A stretch of 43,957 nt of DNA from Oehlia diaphana (Eukaryota; Glomeromycota; Glomeromycetes; Glomerales; Glomeraceae), in the NCBI GenBank assembly GCA_003833135.1, contig QZLH01000738.1:20172-64128 (forward strand), in the 5' to 3' direction. Shown here one piece after another: positions 12,338 to 23,908 of this stretch; position 1 is the stretch's first letter, and every line of letters begins with the position of its first letter. The translations under genes were made by a program, and so were the position numbers. The notes beneath the pieces were generated by a model, which saw only the letters and a list, made by a program, of their open reading frames with translations, was not told where the DNA came from and did no database searches.

Positions 12338-14717
12338 TCAGCTGATAGTTTTACAAAATTCTTTAGCGTACTCTAGAGAGTTAGGTATAGTAAATTCTAG
12401 TATATCTTTCCAATTTTTTTCTCTGACAAATTTTTCTTCCTCAGTTCCCGTTATTTGCAACTCTCCATTTTTAAAATTTTCATCATACCCATTATAATCA
12501 TCTTGATTTGTTTGTGAATTTTCCATGCCAAACAAGTTATAATCATCATCCAAAATATGACTTTGATTCTTTAATTCATTATCATTATCAAGAATATGCC
12601 GTTCAATTTTCATTTGACTGTCATCATCGAGAATGTGTTTAATCTGATTAATTTCATTTGAATTATCATCTAATAAATGGACAGTCTTATTTGTGATATT
12701 TATGTTCAATAATGTTGGTAGTGGTTCATCATCAAAACTTATCAAGTCAAACTCTTCTGTAATTTTGTTGGCTGCATTATGTGTATTTAATTCGTCCGAT
12801 ACTCGTTGTTCGTATGGTGTTGGAGGCGAAGATGAATGTATCGAAGATGAAGAGCGTGATAAAGTAGAAAGAGGAGGTAAGGATAAATGTTGTGATGTAG
12901 GGAATTCCATAGTACAATTTTTTAATGAGCTTTTGTAAGATTGCGTTAAATATTTATTCATCGCAATCCAATCTAAATGTTTAATAATAACATTATTACT
13001 ATAGGTTACTCTTGTACCATCGGAATCTTGTTTCGTAGGTACAATACTAATTCTATAATCTTCGTTACTATTTAATAAGAAATGCGTTATATCAGCAAAG
13101 TTGAAATAATGAAAAAAAAGCAAAAAAACAAGTCCAAAAACTTACTAGAATCGTCTTTTGCTAATAGTCTGTTCAACCCTAGTAACATTTAAAGTATCTG
13201 CAAAATCTTTTACACGAAAAGACATGTCGCTTTCATCTCTTTTTACAGAATTTTGTAAATTTTCAATCAAATCCATCAGTTTTTGATCGATTGGTATACG
13301 AATTTGTGTTTTTAACGAAAAACGAATATCTGGTGAACATGAACCAGAAATTAAATCTATCAGAATGACGTGACGTAATAATTTTACAACTTTAGTTACC
13401 TTCCAAGTTCCTAATTATAAGAAAAGGCCGCGTTAAGAAATGAAAAAAAAAATTTCAAACGATAAGCAATATGATAGATAAATTTAAAAAGTAATACTTT
13501 TTTGATGATCCCAATTTAATTTTAATTTCTTGTCTTCACCATCATTAAAATAAATCGCGACGCTCCATTTATCTTTTTCGCTATCTCCAAAACTCTCAGC
13601 TTCTTGAAATCCTAGTTCAGCTTGAAGAATCCTTAATCCATCAACAAAAGGTGCATCATGCCGAAAAGAGGTTTTTATACCTTTTGGACCAGCCCTTCTT
13701 AAATTACACCATTCTGACAAACTATATGATTTTGGTTTACTTGGTACATTAAAAAACAATTGGCGTCCGAGATATAGAGAAGCCTTTATTTCTATTCCAG
13801 AATTGCTCACTGGAAAAAATTCGGATACATTTGATATAATTTTTGCCATACACATAGATAATTGAGAAAAAATACTGAATGGTTGTTGAAGTGTTGGAGC
13901 TGATACATTTGGTTCCCATTCAGATAGACCTGTGTCAAGATCTTTAGAGGTTCCATTAGCGCCATTTTCATAATTAGAATTCCTTTTTATGTTCCACATA
14001 ATTGGATTACTATCTTCGGACTTTCTTTCGGATGTCGTTCCACATAAGAAATCATAAATATTCGTGGTAGATGATTCACTATCATCATCAATTACTCTTT
14101 CTAATTCATTAAATTCTTCCTTGAAAATCTTACTAGTTTCTAAACCTAAAGCGTTAGAATCTTCATGATCAAACATAATATAAAACAATTCATTTCCTTT
14201 TGAATGGCAATTATGATTCTTTAAATCATACTTCCTGAAATGTATTTTTGGTGTAACTCTTGAAGAGATACCTTTATCCGCAGCAGAAAGCATTGCCCGA
14301 GAAGTATCAAGGATTATAAAACCTAATTCAGGATATATACTAGGTCTTGGTTTTTTTGCTTCATTGTCGAGAAAAACTTCTATTCTTGATTTTGCATCTT
14401 CACATTGACCATAATTCCCATTAATAGTTGCTTCTGTGCCATCATCATTAAGTATTATTCTTGCGCCCGTATTTTCTCTTATTTTTACAATTGGAGACAT
14501 ATTGAAAAATTTAAACGGATCATTTCATATAATTAAAATAATAAAGCAGAAATATACATTGAACATTAATGCGAAAATTATAAATTAAATGTACAAAAGA
14601 AATAATTGAAATTATTTACTCTATTTTTTTTATATTTTTACAATTGTTACCAAATATAAGTTCAGACTTTTCTTCAGGTATTTTAAAAATAATTTTGGTC
14701 TTTTGTGACGCAAACAT
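12338..14717 (-). CDS. KH-domain protein, function unknown
   Basis: Four exons: 14717-14620, 14477-13498, 13410-13146 and 13067-12338, giving 690 residues. The obvious long frame begins with a Met at 14500, but that residue lies in an intron: joining the small exon 14717-14620 to 14477 through GTAAAT...AAG completes a KH fold at residues 8-76, with IPEEKSELIFG, NIKKIEENTGARI and CEDAKSRIEVFL. The usual GXXG loop reads GNNC (residues 23-26), so its last Gly is replaced. The middle (residues 80-450) has beta-rich blocks such as SLYLGRQLFFNVP that I do not recognise. Residues 578-625 hold four HILDDD-like repeats, and the C-terminus is acidic. KH proteins usually bind single-stranded RNA; binding here is inferred. 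The closest type is fungal proteins with one N-terminal KH and a large undefined region. Confidence 0.75.
12536..12681 (-). repeat. Four diverged repeats encoding H-(I/L)-L-D-(D/N)-(D/N)
   Basis: Within the last exon of the KH gene, four units of about 14-15 residues share the core HILDDD (HLLDDN, HILDDD, HILDND, HILDDD). The units differ at many bases, so this is an old or selected repeat, not a recent slippage product. The acidic-hydrophobic pattern looks like repeated short linear motifs. Confidence 0.65.
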
Positions 14718-15551
14718 TGTGCGTCAGTATAATATAAGTCGACAATTTACAATTTTCAATTTTCAAAAAAATAGATCAGTCTGCAAAAAAAGCTCGAAAG
14801 AACAAAAAAGTCAATATCTGGCGATTTGTAGCATATCTTCTCGATTTTCTCGGCATTTTGTCACGTGTCATATATATATTTTTATGAAGGCTTGTTCTGA
14901 ATCAAGCTTTTTTTACAAGCCTCCGTAAAAAGTGTATTAAAAGGTGGGGCTTAGTGCTTAGTCAATTATAATAACTATTCCGGTATTTTAGACAATATTT
15001 CTTGTACAATACATGTTTTCGTGTTCTTAATTCAAAAGTTTGAAATTTCTGTAAGAGCGCATTTAGAATAACAGTAAGCGAGCGAGTGTCAGAAATAGAT
15101 TAATTTAATTTCGTTAATGGTAACGGATGTGATATTTTTCTTTCACCCAGTCAAGTCACAGGGTGAGACAGTCGTACATTTTGGCGGCTTTATATTAGCA
15201 AACATTTATTTTTACTGTTAACGTAAGATTTATTTAGCGTGAGATGAAACTAAGCCGCAAAAGAATTTGTCGATATGCTTATACCTCTATTTGAAGCTGA
15301 TATAATTAAAAACTCGTTTATACCTTCTTTTAGATCAAAAAATTAGTTTAACTTCTTATGGATATAACCAATAATTTATATCCTTGACTCCGGGTTTAGG
15401 AGACTTCAATTGAACCGTCGAAAAATCACGTGCCAATAAATGAAAGTCATATGATGATCATCAATTTGAAATCTTTTTTTTATTTTTCCTTCTTACCACT
15501 ATCCATCATCCATCTCGGATAAAATATATTTTCAAATTTATAATCAACGAA
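14718..15551. promoter_or_regulatory. Divergent promoter region of KH gene and RPL27
   Basis: This 834-base spacer separates two divergent starts. CACGTG palindromes are at 14862-14867, about 145 bases upstream of the KH gene, and at 15427-15432, about 120 bases upstream of the RPL27 ATG. A pyrimidine-rich run (about 15475-15515) precedes the RPL27 start, as is common for ribosomal protein genes. Which bHLH-type factor, if any, binds is unknown. A 5' UTR intron for RPL27 cannot be excluded. Confidence 0.45.
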
Positions 15552-15971
15552 ATGGTTAAATTTTTAAAACCAGGAAAAGTGGCAATCGTTTTATCAGGCC
15601 GATATGCTGGAAAAAAAGTAGTGATTGTTAAAAACCTGGATGAAGGTACTAAAGATCGTCAGTATGGCCATGCCATCGTTGTCGGTATTGAAAGATACCC
15701 GCTCAAAGTTACCAGAAAAATGGGACCAAAACGTATTGCTAAAAGATCAAGGATCAAGCCTTTCATCAAGATCATAAACTATAATCATTTGATGCCAACC
15801 CGGTATACCTTTGAATTGGAAGATATTAAGCAAACGGTCAACTTGGATTGTTTCAAAGAACCTTCTCAACGTAAGAATGCAAAGAAGGCCGTAAAGAAGC
15901 ATTTACAAGATAGATACAAAAATGATAAAACTGGAAAAAGCAAATGGTTCTTTACTAAGCTTAGATTTTAA
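15552..15971 (+). CDS. RPL27: 60S ribosomal protein L27 (eL27)
   Basis: A single uninterrupted frame encodes 139 residues, close to the 136 typical of the family. It starts [20 protein letters not shown], a KOW-type beta region, and ends [11 protein letters not shown], both characteristic of eL27. Other family blocks are [16 protein letters not shown] and TRYTFE. The protein is a component of the large cytosolic ribosomal subunit. Codon use is visibly richer in C/G third positions than the neighbours, as expected for a highly expressed gene. The lack of a coding intron stands out here, since most neighbours have several. Confidence 0.97.
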   Translation: MVKFLKPGKVAIVLSGRYAGKKVVIVKNLDEGTKDRQYGHAIVVGIERYPLKVTRKMGPKRIAKRSRIKPFIKIINYNHLMPTRYTFELEDIKQTVNLDCFKEPSQRKNAKKAVKKHLQDRYKNDKTGKSKWFFTKLRF

Positions 15972-16506
15972 TTTGGTGACGAAAAGATTTTGGTGTGTGT
16001 TTAAGTGATGGAAATTAGGAGGGAAAGGATTTAGAATATATAAAAGAAGTACGTAATTAAGTTATTTTCTTTGCTATCCTCTTGTAGTACCAATCAATCA
16101 TTCTTTTTCTTCTTTTATATATTGAGCTTGTGATATTACAATTAAAAAAAATAACATGATATTCTTGTATTTTTTTGTTTTCAATTTAATAGTGTGTTGA
16201 GCACGTTAATTGTAAAAATTGTTTAACTAACATTGATTAATTGCAGGATTTTATTACTTATGATATCCAAATAATTTGTAGGATATTAATTTTATAAAAT
16301 TCTCTCGAAATTTTGTACAACATTATTATGATAGCTTACTACTGATTTGATTATTACTTTTAATCTAAAACTAACAAAAGTAAATTATCTATTAAATAAT
16401 TATTTTTGATTCATTTTATTTCATCGAACTGGAACTTGTTGAATATTCATTCAAGCGTGAAAATCAAAAAAAAAAAAACCAAATACTCGACAACAAAATT
16501 TGATTA
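15972..16506. other. Convergent 3' regions of RPL27 and the exonuclease gene
   Basis: This 535-base AT-rich spacer lies between two convergent stops. It holds only T-rich and A-rich tracts. No gene, hairpin or repeat is seen. Confidence 0.5.
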
Positions 16507-18127
16507 CTAAACTTTATTACCCCAGACATCATTTTGATCAAATGTGTTAATATCTCGCCATGGTTCATATGTTTGCTCATATTGCTCCCATATCCCTTCT
16601 AAGTTTTCATTATCTGAATCACCTTCCTTCGAGGTTTCATTTTCCACACGTTCGTCTTCTACATCATGTGTTAATTTAAATTTCTCATATCCATCTTCTA
16701 ATCCATTTACCCAATCAGGATGCAATAAAAGAGTATTGTTCTTTTGGCCTGACATTAAAGCTCCTTTGCGATTTAATTCGTTTAATTTAGCTATAACAGC
16801 GACTCGATCCTTCCGATCCAGAGAGTTAATTTTGCTATTATTAGCAATATTTTTTGCCAAAGATTCTTTCTTGATGGCCTTCAAACAATATGATGATATC
16901 TCTGTCATAAATTCGCTATCCTGTTGTGAAAGACCTTTCGACTCAAAAAACTCCTTACCAAAATCTTTAAGTATTTTATTAAATGGAACTCCAGGAAGAC
17001 GGATCATACTTATTGAAGAAATTTCCTTCTCATTCTGTTCATCAGAATTTGAATCTGTATTTCCAAGTACTTTAATTAATCGTCCATCTTCGACAAACCG
17101 ACCAATAACATTAAGGGCTGCTTTATGGCGATCATCTGTTTTTGGTTTAGTTTTAAACCAGCGCTGATACTGATTCTCAATGGAGGTTGCTATCGTCTTT
17201 GTTCTAGTATTCTTTTGTTAATAAAGATTTATATCGTTGTTATATAATCTTAAGATTAAAATGACATAAATTGTAAATGTTTAAAATGATTTCCTACCAC
17301 GCCTTTCGGATGAGACTCCAATATTAATGAATAAATTTCGTCGTCTTCTTCTTTCATACTCATTGGATACTGCTTCTCATAGTTAAGATATTCCTCGTTT
17401 ATCCTGTCTTTTAAAATACTCTCATAAACTTGAATTCCAGCAAAAGCATCAGAAGATGCATAACGAATTACTTCCAGATCTAATTTAACTGCATCGAAAT
17501 TCCATTTCAATATCTTTCTAGATTTCTCCAGTACTAATCCAGGATCACCAAACATTCTAGTTAGTTCCCTTAATGACCTTGCTGCATATCCTTTTTGTTG
17601 AGCGATTTTTTCAAGATCAACCATTCCTCGCATTTCAAAGCCGTAGGATTTTTTGATCCAATTTGCATCACCTGAAGCATTTACTCCAACTTTCTTAATA
17701 TCTTGATTTGTTAAAATTTCTTGAAGCAGAGGCGGAAACTTGGTATTATTTATTTTGGTAATTCGAAATACTTGAAATAGAAAACATAATTCTCTCGTGG
17801 CTATTTGAATCATTGAAACAACCTGAGGATCCTTTTGTCTGTAGACTGTAGTTTCTGTATCAAAGCCAACGAATCCTGTGTGCCAATCAGGAAATCTTCT
17901 GAGAATATCAAGACAACGGTCAGCTAATACATTAAACAACAAGTCATTAATATTATACCATTGTATAAATATACTTTTTTTGGCAATTATCACAGACCTG
18001 CAGCTTTAGTAGCTAATTGATACACAGGTGGATTTTCTTGAACTTTTTGTATTTTATTTTTTTCTTTGTCTAAACAATCAATCAGTAAACGTGATGTGGA
18101 AGAATATGTTTGTATATTATTATACAT
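16507..18127 (-). CDS. DEDDy 3'-5' exonuclease-domain protein (WRN/EXD2-like)
   Basis: Three exons: 18127-17998, 17923-17298 and 17211-16507, giving 486 residues. The exonuclease fold spans about residues 55-215. Metal-binding residues are visible: D65 and E67 in FDTET, D129 in NASGDANWIKK, and the Y198-X3-D202 pair in YASSDAFAG, which makes it a DEDDy enzyme of the RNase D/Werner group. These remove nucleotides from 3' ends of DNA or RNA; the substrate here is not known. The C-terminal 270 residues carry no helicase; they include a helical block (about residues 255-430) and an acidic tail. The small first exon encodes a Ser/Thr-rich N-terminus that might be a mitochondrial presequence, but this is weak. 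The second intron uses the donor after GGCGTG so that the frame continues into NTRTKT. Confidence 0.85.
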
Positions 18128-18662
18128 TTTTTTTATACTAGAAAGAATTAAATATTGCTGTAAAAAGGGATTGAGAATTAGTTAATTATAAGGTAGTTCG
18201 AGACACACTAATTTAAAAGAAATTGGCTAACATTCTTGTTGTACAGTAATTTCATCGTACAATGGTGTAACTTTCGAGTGTTTGTGGCAAGATCTGCTAA
18301 CGGAAAATCAATATTAGTAGGCTACAGAAAATTAGCCCAAAAAATCATCGTTTAAAAAAAAAAAAAAAAAAAAAATTGAATTTGCATAACGTTCATCAAA
18401 CGTGACGGCAATATTTTACAGATCTTCAAACTGATTTTCCCTACCAAAATGCACCGGTAATTTGTACATGTGTGGGGAATTTATCTGGTGATACATTAAT
18501 ACGCCATCAAAAACTATCAAAATTTGATATTGTTCCGGATCTCTTTTTTTTCCTTTATATTTGCAAACAATCGGATAATCTCCCTCTCCTATTTTCTGTT
18601 TTTCTAATCCTCCTTTAGCCAATACTCCTTAAAATTTAAGTCATATATTCTCCAATTTAAAT
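18128..18662. promoter_or_regulatory. Divergent promoter region of exonuclease and syntaxin genes
   Basis: This 535-base spacer holds an A run of about 20 near 18355-18375 and no supported gene. A 68-codon minus-strand frame (18416-18622) has no family features; it is described under rejected items. Confidence 0.4.
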
Positions 18663-20026
18663 ATGTCCTTTAACGATTTGGAAAGAGGCACGGGATCTCC
18701 TTCCAGCGGTCGAAAAGGAAGTTATTACGGAAGTTCGTCAGTTTCAGGTGGTAAGTATATTGCTACAGCTTTTCCTTTTAAACCTTAATACAAGTTTTAA
18801 TTTCTCTTTTTCGATGATACCAGAGTTCAAAGAGTTTTATTTGTCCTTATATTTGCCCTGCAAAGAAATGCTACGTTGAAATTATATTGAAATCTAAAGA
18901 AAAAAAAAGTTAAATTGAAAGTTAAAGTTATTTATTTCTTTCTATTTATAGAAGATGACATACGATATAAGAACCTAAGCAAAAATATATCCCAACAGGT
19001 TTTTAATATTACGAGTAATGTGGCTAATATACAGAGGCTTGTTTCGCATCTGGGAACAACGAAAGATACACCAGAATTGAGAACAAAATTGTAAGTCATG
19101 CAAATTCTTACTTTTTATATCTTTTTGAAATAAATTTTATTGGTTTGTGTAACTATCAGGTTATATTAATTTTTTACAGACATACAATAACTGAGAGAAC
19201 GCGTGAATTAGTAAAGGAGACAAGTGGTAATATTAAACAATTATCTCATTTTCAAAGTACAAGCGGGCAAAATGTAAGTTTATTTTCTTTTGCCGGAAGA
19301 ATACTTGATTAAGCTTAATTAATTCGATCATTTCTATTAGCGTAAACTTGAGCAGCAAAAACTCTCTAAGGACTTTCAAAAGACATTAGTAGAATTTCAA
19401 AGAGTCCAACGGCTCTCTGCAGAAAAACAACGAGAATATGTTGATAAAGCGAAAGCTCATAATGTCCGAAATGATATTTAGTAAGTGTTCTTAAATGAAA
19501 AATTTTTTGATTGGTTGATCATTGGCATTGTTTAATATTTCCTAATTTCTTTTTAGTGAGGAAGATTCCGGTGTTGCTGAAGAACAACCTTTAATTGATG
19601 ACAGCCAAAGACACAAACTTCAAGTATTGGACAATGAAATTGAGTACAATGAATCTTTGATCGCTGAACGCGAGGGAGAGATCAGAGAAATCGAACAAGG
19701 AATTAACGAGTTAAATGAAATATTCAGAGATTTGGGAACTTTGGTAACGGAGCAACAGTCTATGTTAGGTAAGGATATTTAAATAATTAAATCAAAATTT
19801 AGTTTTTTTTTTATTTTATTTTTCATAAATTGCTAAATCAATAAATTTATAATTAAAAGATAATATTGAAAGTAATGTAACAAACATTGCTGTTAATGTC
19901 CGAAATGCAACTGATGAATTGACTGCTGCAAGTCGTTATCAGAAGAAAGCTCGTAAGAACATGTGTTGTTTGTTGCTTATTTTTACAATCGTTGGTCTGG
20001 TAGTGGTATTGGCTGCCTTGGCTTAA
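18663..20026 (+). CDS. PEP12: Pep12/syntaxin-7-like Qa-SNARE
   Basis: Six exons: 18663-18750, 18952-19090, 19180-19273, 19341-19480, 19557-19768 and 19860-20026, giving 279 residues, the usual size for endosomal syntaxins. The N-terminal half is a helical Habc-like bundle (about 30-150) starting KNISQQVFNITSNVANIQRL. The SNARE helix runs about residues 178-240, with the ionic-layer Gln at Q220 in LVTEQQSM. A single C-terminal membrane anchor (about 257-279) follows a KKARKNMCC boundary whose cysteines could be palmitoylated. Family knowledge places Pep12/Syn7 on late endosomes and vacuoles, where it pairs with Qb, Qc and R SNAREs for fusion. It shares a divergent promoter with the exonuclease gene. 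Confidence 0.93.
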
Positions 20027-20618
20027 CAAAATTATTTAGGATTTCTTTTCGTTTATTAAAAGAAAAGTGAGTGAACATTTACATTTATATGAATATCCAT
20101 TTATTTGTTAATCTCCTTATATCTTGTATCAATATCATCATTAATAGGAATTTATTTTTTAAAAGAACTATTTAATTTATCATTCTAATAGTATACCAAT
20201 TATTTGAAAATATATTTACCTTTGTTTCATGATGTATTGAATAAATACATACATGCATTTTAACATAGAAAGTAAATATGATGTTTTGTATCACTGTAAT
20301 ATTCATAAATTGTTTTAAATTAGTTGTCCTTAGAAATTCATACATGTCTTATTGGTTTATTTATTACCATTCAATCCATTGTTAAAGTTATAAATTAAAA
20401 AAAAAAATTTGTTTATCGAAAGAATGTTTAGCGAATCTATTTGATTTATTATTGATTTTCCAGAATATATCCTCGGAATTAATATAAATAAAAAAATTTT
20501 TTAACATCACACCATTAATTTACGGTTTAGCTTATTTTCGCGTGATGTTTGATATCATGATAATGCATGTTATCATAACTTTCAATTTCATCGTCTGATC
20601 ATTAATCCAATTATTTGA
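20027..20618. other. Convergent 3' regions of syntaxin and complex I genes
   Basis: This 592-base AT-rich spacer lies between convergent stops. No gene or structured element is recognised in it. Confidence 0.5.
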
Positions 20619-21355
20619 TCATTCCTCATTTACTATTTGATTATTATCTTTGAAAATTCTCCTTCTCCATTCAATTTTCTCATCCTGTTTTATCATAAAT
20701 TTAATTACAAATTTCATTTTAAAAACATTTATGTATCAACTAAAATAAAATAACAAACCTCATTTTTATATCTCAATAAACCTTTCCATGCTCCAGAAAA
20801 TTCGTATAAACTCATTAAACCCCCGATACCCAGACATGCACCAACACCTAATTTATGTGAACGTGCTAAATAAATCATTAAAAATAAAAATTTGATTGAT
20901 TTATTTTAAAAATAATACAATAAGAATGGGAAATTAAACAATAATTAAACATACCTCTTATTCCAACAGTTAAACCGGTGGCACATCCACCCACAGCTCC
21001 ATTAATCCAATCGTCGGTTTTTCTAATGTTCGCGGTTACAGTTTCGGTTGCTGTAAAGATACCTCCTAGTAAAGCTGTAATTATATATTCGAAAATTTAT
21101 TTTACTTATTTAGTTTCTTAAAAAAAGGGCTTCATTGGGAACTCAAGAACATAAATTGTAAAATAACTTACCAAAACCTGTGATAGTCGAACCATATTTA
21201 GTGAAAATAGTAGCACGTGTATTAGAATCAATATAAGAATTTTGCACGGCAGCAATAAGAAGTCCAACACCAGCAAACCCCAAGGATGTTTTCAGGGTGT
21301 TTAAAATCAATTCTTTTTCGTGATATACATCGTCCTTATTTGTAGTAGAAGACAT
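20619..21355 (-). CDS. NDUFA11-like (Tim17/22/23-family) complex I subunit
   Basis: Four exons: 21355-21172, 21074-20955, 20865-20759 and 20684-20619, giving 158 residues. It has several short hydrophobic spans, including LGFAGVGLLIAAV (about 25-40), and glycine-rich AVGGCATGLTVGIRARSHKLG and GVGACLGIGGLMSLYEF, typical of the Tim17/22/23 fold used by the fungal 21.3-kDa-type NADH dehydrogenase subunit related to NDUFA11. These sit in the mitochondrial inner membrane arm of complex I. Reading through the last intron instead would end the protein in VCYFILVDT; splicing to a charged tail (DEKIEWRRRIF) was preferred because family members end in a charged helix. A Tim17-type translocase subunit is the alternative. 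Confidence 0.75.
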
Positions 21356-21721
21356 TTTATTTAAAGCTAAGAATTTTTTTACATATCAAAAATCGATACT
21401 GAAAATTTTAAGGATCTGTATTACCTTCTACATTTATATAGAATAAACGGCACGGTTTTTTCATGCATGTTGCCGCGTACAATGTTTTTTAATTGGCTCT
21501 TGCTTAATCTATGATTCTTACATGTTTTCGTCCAATGAATTTGTTTGGTTCTCATACGAAAAATTCTCGCTCTTGGCTATTTATTGATAGTTTATTTTGT
21601 TTATTAAAACTTGTATTAACTGGAAACATTCTTAATTTATCTTACTTAATAAAAAGGGTTCTGGCGTTTTTTTCTGTCACGAAACCAAGCCTAATAATTC
21701 GAAGGGAGGTGTTGTTACATA
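21356..21721. promoter_or_regulatory. 366-base divergent promoter region
   Basis: It separates the ATGs of the complex I subunit (-) and the HIRIP3-like gene (+). It is moderately AT-rich with no repeated motif. A 79-codon frame at 21511-21750 runs into the HIRIP3 start in another frame and looks like chance. Confidence 0.45.
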
Positions 21722-23908
21722 ATGAAATTAGACAAAAAAAAAGTATATGAAATTTGCAATACAATTCTATCCTCTGCTGATTTAGAGTAAGTAAATATAC
21801 GAAAAACGTATATAAATTTTTTTGCTGCTCTTATTTAAAGAAATAAAACAAAAATGACAACACACGGAGTTTTTGTATTTAACTCCGAACTTTAGTACAA
21901 TAACAGAGAAAAAAGTCCGACGTCAAGTTGAAGAAGAACTTGGCTTGGAGGACAAGATTCTAGACGGTGATCCTTATAAAAGTGTTGTTAAAGAGTTCGT
22001 CAATAAAATATTAGTAAGTAAAGTTAATATTGTTTTTTCTTCTTAATATTTTTCAATTATTAACAATATTATTTATTTAGAATGACTTGCAACAGAAAAG
22101 TGATTCTTCATGTTCACCGCCACCACAAGTTAGTCAACCAAAGAAAACCAGAGCCAAAACTACTACTAAATCGACTTCTATAAAAAAAACTAAGATTAAA
22201 TCAAAGGACTCTAGCAAGGTTTTGGAAGATGATGATTTGCCATCAAAACCCTTAAATAGCAAAGCTCGAAGTAAGGTATCCAAACAAGAGTCGTCACCAA
22301 CATCAAAGACTCAAGCTGACAAAGCTCAAAACAAAAGATCCAAAACATATGGAGAATCAAAAATAGCATCTTCAAGCTTAAAACCTATCAATCAAGAAGA
22401 GGAATCGAGGACGACGGACGATAATAAATCATCATCTAATTCAAGGCCTGCTAAAAGCAATGCTACGACCAAAAAAACTAGACAATCAGATAAGTTCAAG
22501 ATAACGGGGTTAAATAAGGAAATACCTTCTGAAGAAGAGTCTGAATCGGGTTTGTCCATAAAAAAAACTTCCAAAAGTGTCGATGCTAATAATAAAGAAA
22601 AGCAGAAGACCAACGTGTCACGAACTCGAGTTAAAAGAAAGATCAATGCTTCGAGTGATACTGATGATAAGAGCAATGTCAAAAGTGATTCTGTACCTGC
22701 TTCAACAACAAAAGGGAGCGATTTAGAAGAGTCTGCGTTGCCACCAGCAAAACGACCTAAGCAGATAAAGATCGATGCATCGTCAGATAAGGAAGAACCT
22801 AGCAGCAAAATGCGCGTCAAAGAAGAGGTGGACAAGGAGGAACAATCTCGCCGAAAAATCGAACCTGTTGAGGATGGAGGAGTGGTGATGGCACTTGAGA
22901 ATAAAGTTCTCGCTCAAGACTCGGATATGATTGGATCAAAGAGCGGCGATGACGTTGAATCTGATAATACCATCAAAGAAGATGATGATAAAGTGTTAAA
23001 AAGGACATCAGAACCGGAAGAAGATGGAGATAATACCGAGTCGGTAGACGAAGCTAAACAAGAATTAAGTGGCTTGAAAGTTGAGTTAATGTCTACAAAA
23101 AGAACATTAGTTAAATATGAGGACGACGACACTGATCTAAGCTCGCTTGAAGATGACAAACCGCGAAACAAGAAACGCAAGACTGAGAAAGCTCCTCTAA
23201 CTAAACCGGTAAATAATAAGCCGGTAAACGATAAATTAGTAAATGATAAGTCGGTAACGGTAAGTATAAGTAAGTACTTTCATATACATATTTAATTGAG
23301 ATTGAATTTTTTATTTTCTATTGCAGACAACTGAAAAGAATGAAAAAAGAATTAAAGCTCTTAAGGCGTCAATTAATAAGTGCGGAGTGCGTAAAAATTG
23401 GTATGTGAAATATTTTAATTGATCTCAAAATAACATAATTCCTAATTAATTTGTCTGCTTGTTTAGGTCGAAAGAGCTGGCGGATTGCGACACAGATTCT
23501 AAGAAAATCAAAAAATTGAAAAAAATCCTCGAGGATTTAGGAGTTAAAGGTAACTTATCTCAATACTTAATTTTAGTAATGTCAGAAATGATCGTTTATA
23601 AATTTTTAATAGGGCGTCCAACACTCGAAAAATGTAAAAAGGTAAAAAAGAACCGAGAACTTGAAGCTGAGTTAAGAGCAATGGATGTTGACAATATAAT
23701 CTCCGATGATGTTAAAGAATCTCGAAAAGCACGTGCTTCTAGAGGCATTTTTAACCCTGTGCGTCGTAAAGCTTCACGCGTTACTCAGTCTTCGCCGGTA
23801 TGTAGTAAATTACTCCCACTTCAATATTATATCGAGCTCACAATCATTAAAAATTTATAGGAGTACGATGATTCCTCCTCAAAAGACATACAATCAGATT
23901 CCGAATAA
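21722..23908 (+). CDS. HIRIP3: HIRIP3-like H2A-H2B chaperone with DEK_C-like and CHZ domains
   Basis: Seven exons: 21722-21786, 21896-22013, 22081-23259, 23327-23400, 23467-23549, 23613-23797 and 23861-23908, giving 583 residues. Residues 1-61 resemble a DEK C-terminal-type helical domain (KKVRRQVEEELGLED). Residues 62-454 are a charged, disordered Ser/Lys/Glu/Asp region with many SDD and SSLEDD acidic-serine motifs that fit CK2 sites. Residues 455-545 contain the CHZ-type core: KCGVRKNW, LKKILEDLGVKGRPTLEKCK, then AMDVDNIISDD, closely following HIRIP3. In that family this region binds histone H2A-H2B in the nucleus. The product is inferred to be a nuclear histone chaperone. The ATG at 21722 was chosen because the DEK_C-like helix starts directly after it. 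Confidence 0.82.

Noticed and set aside
14644..14928. 94-codon plus-strand frame
   Set aside because: It overlaps the first KH exon on the opposite strand, which is supported by completing the KH fold.
18416..18622. 68-codon minus-strand frame with ordinary-looking protein composition
   Set aside because: No recognisable family, no clear splice partners, and it sits in the short divergent spacer between two real starts. Could be a remnant, but support is too weak.
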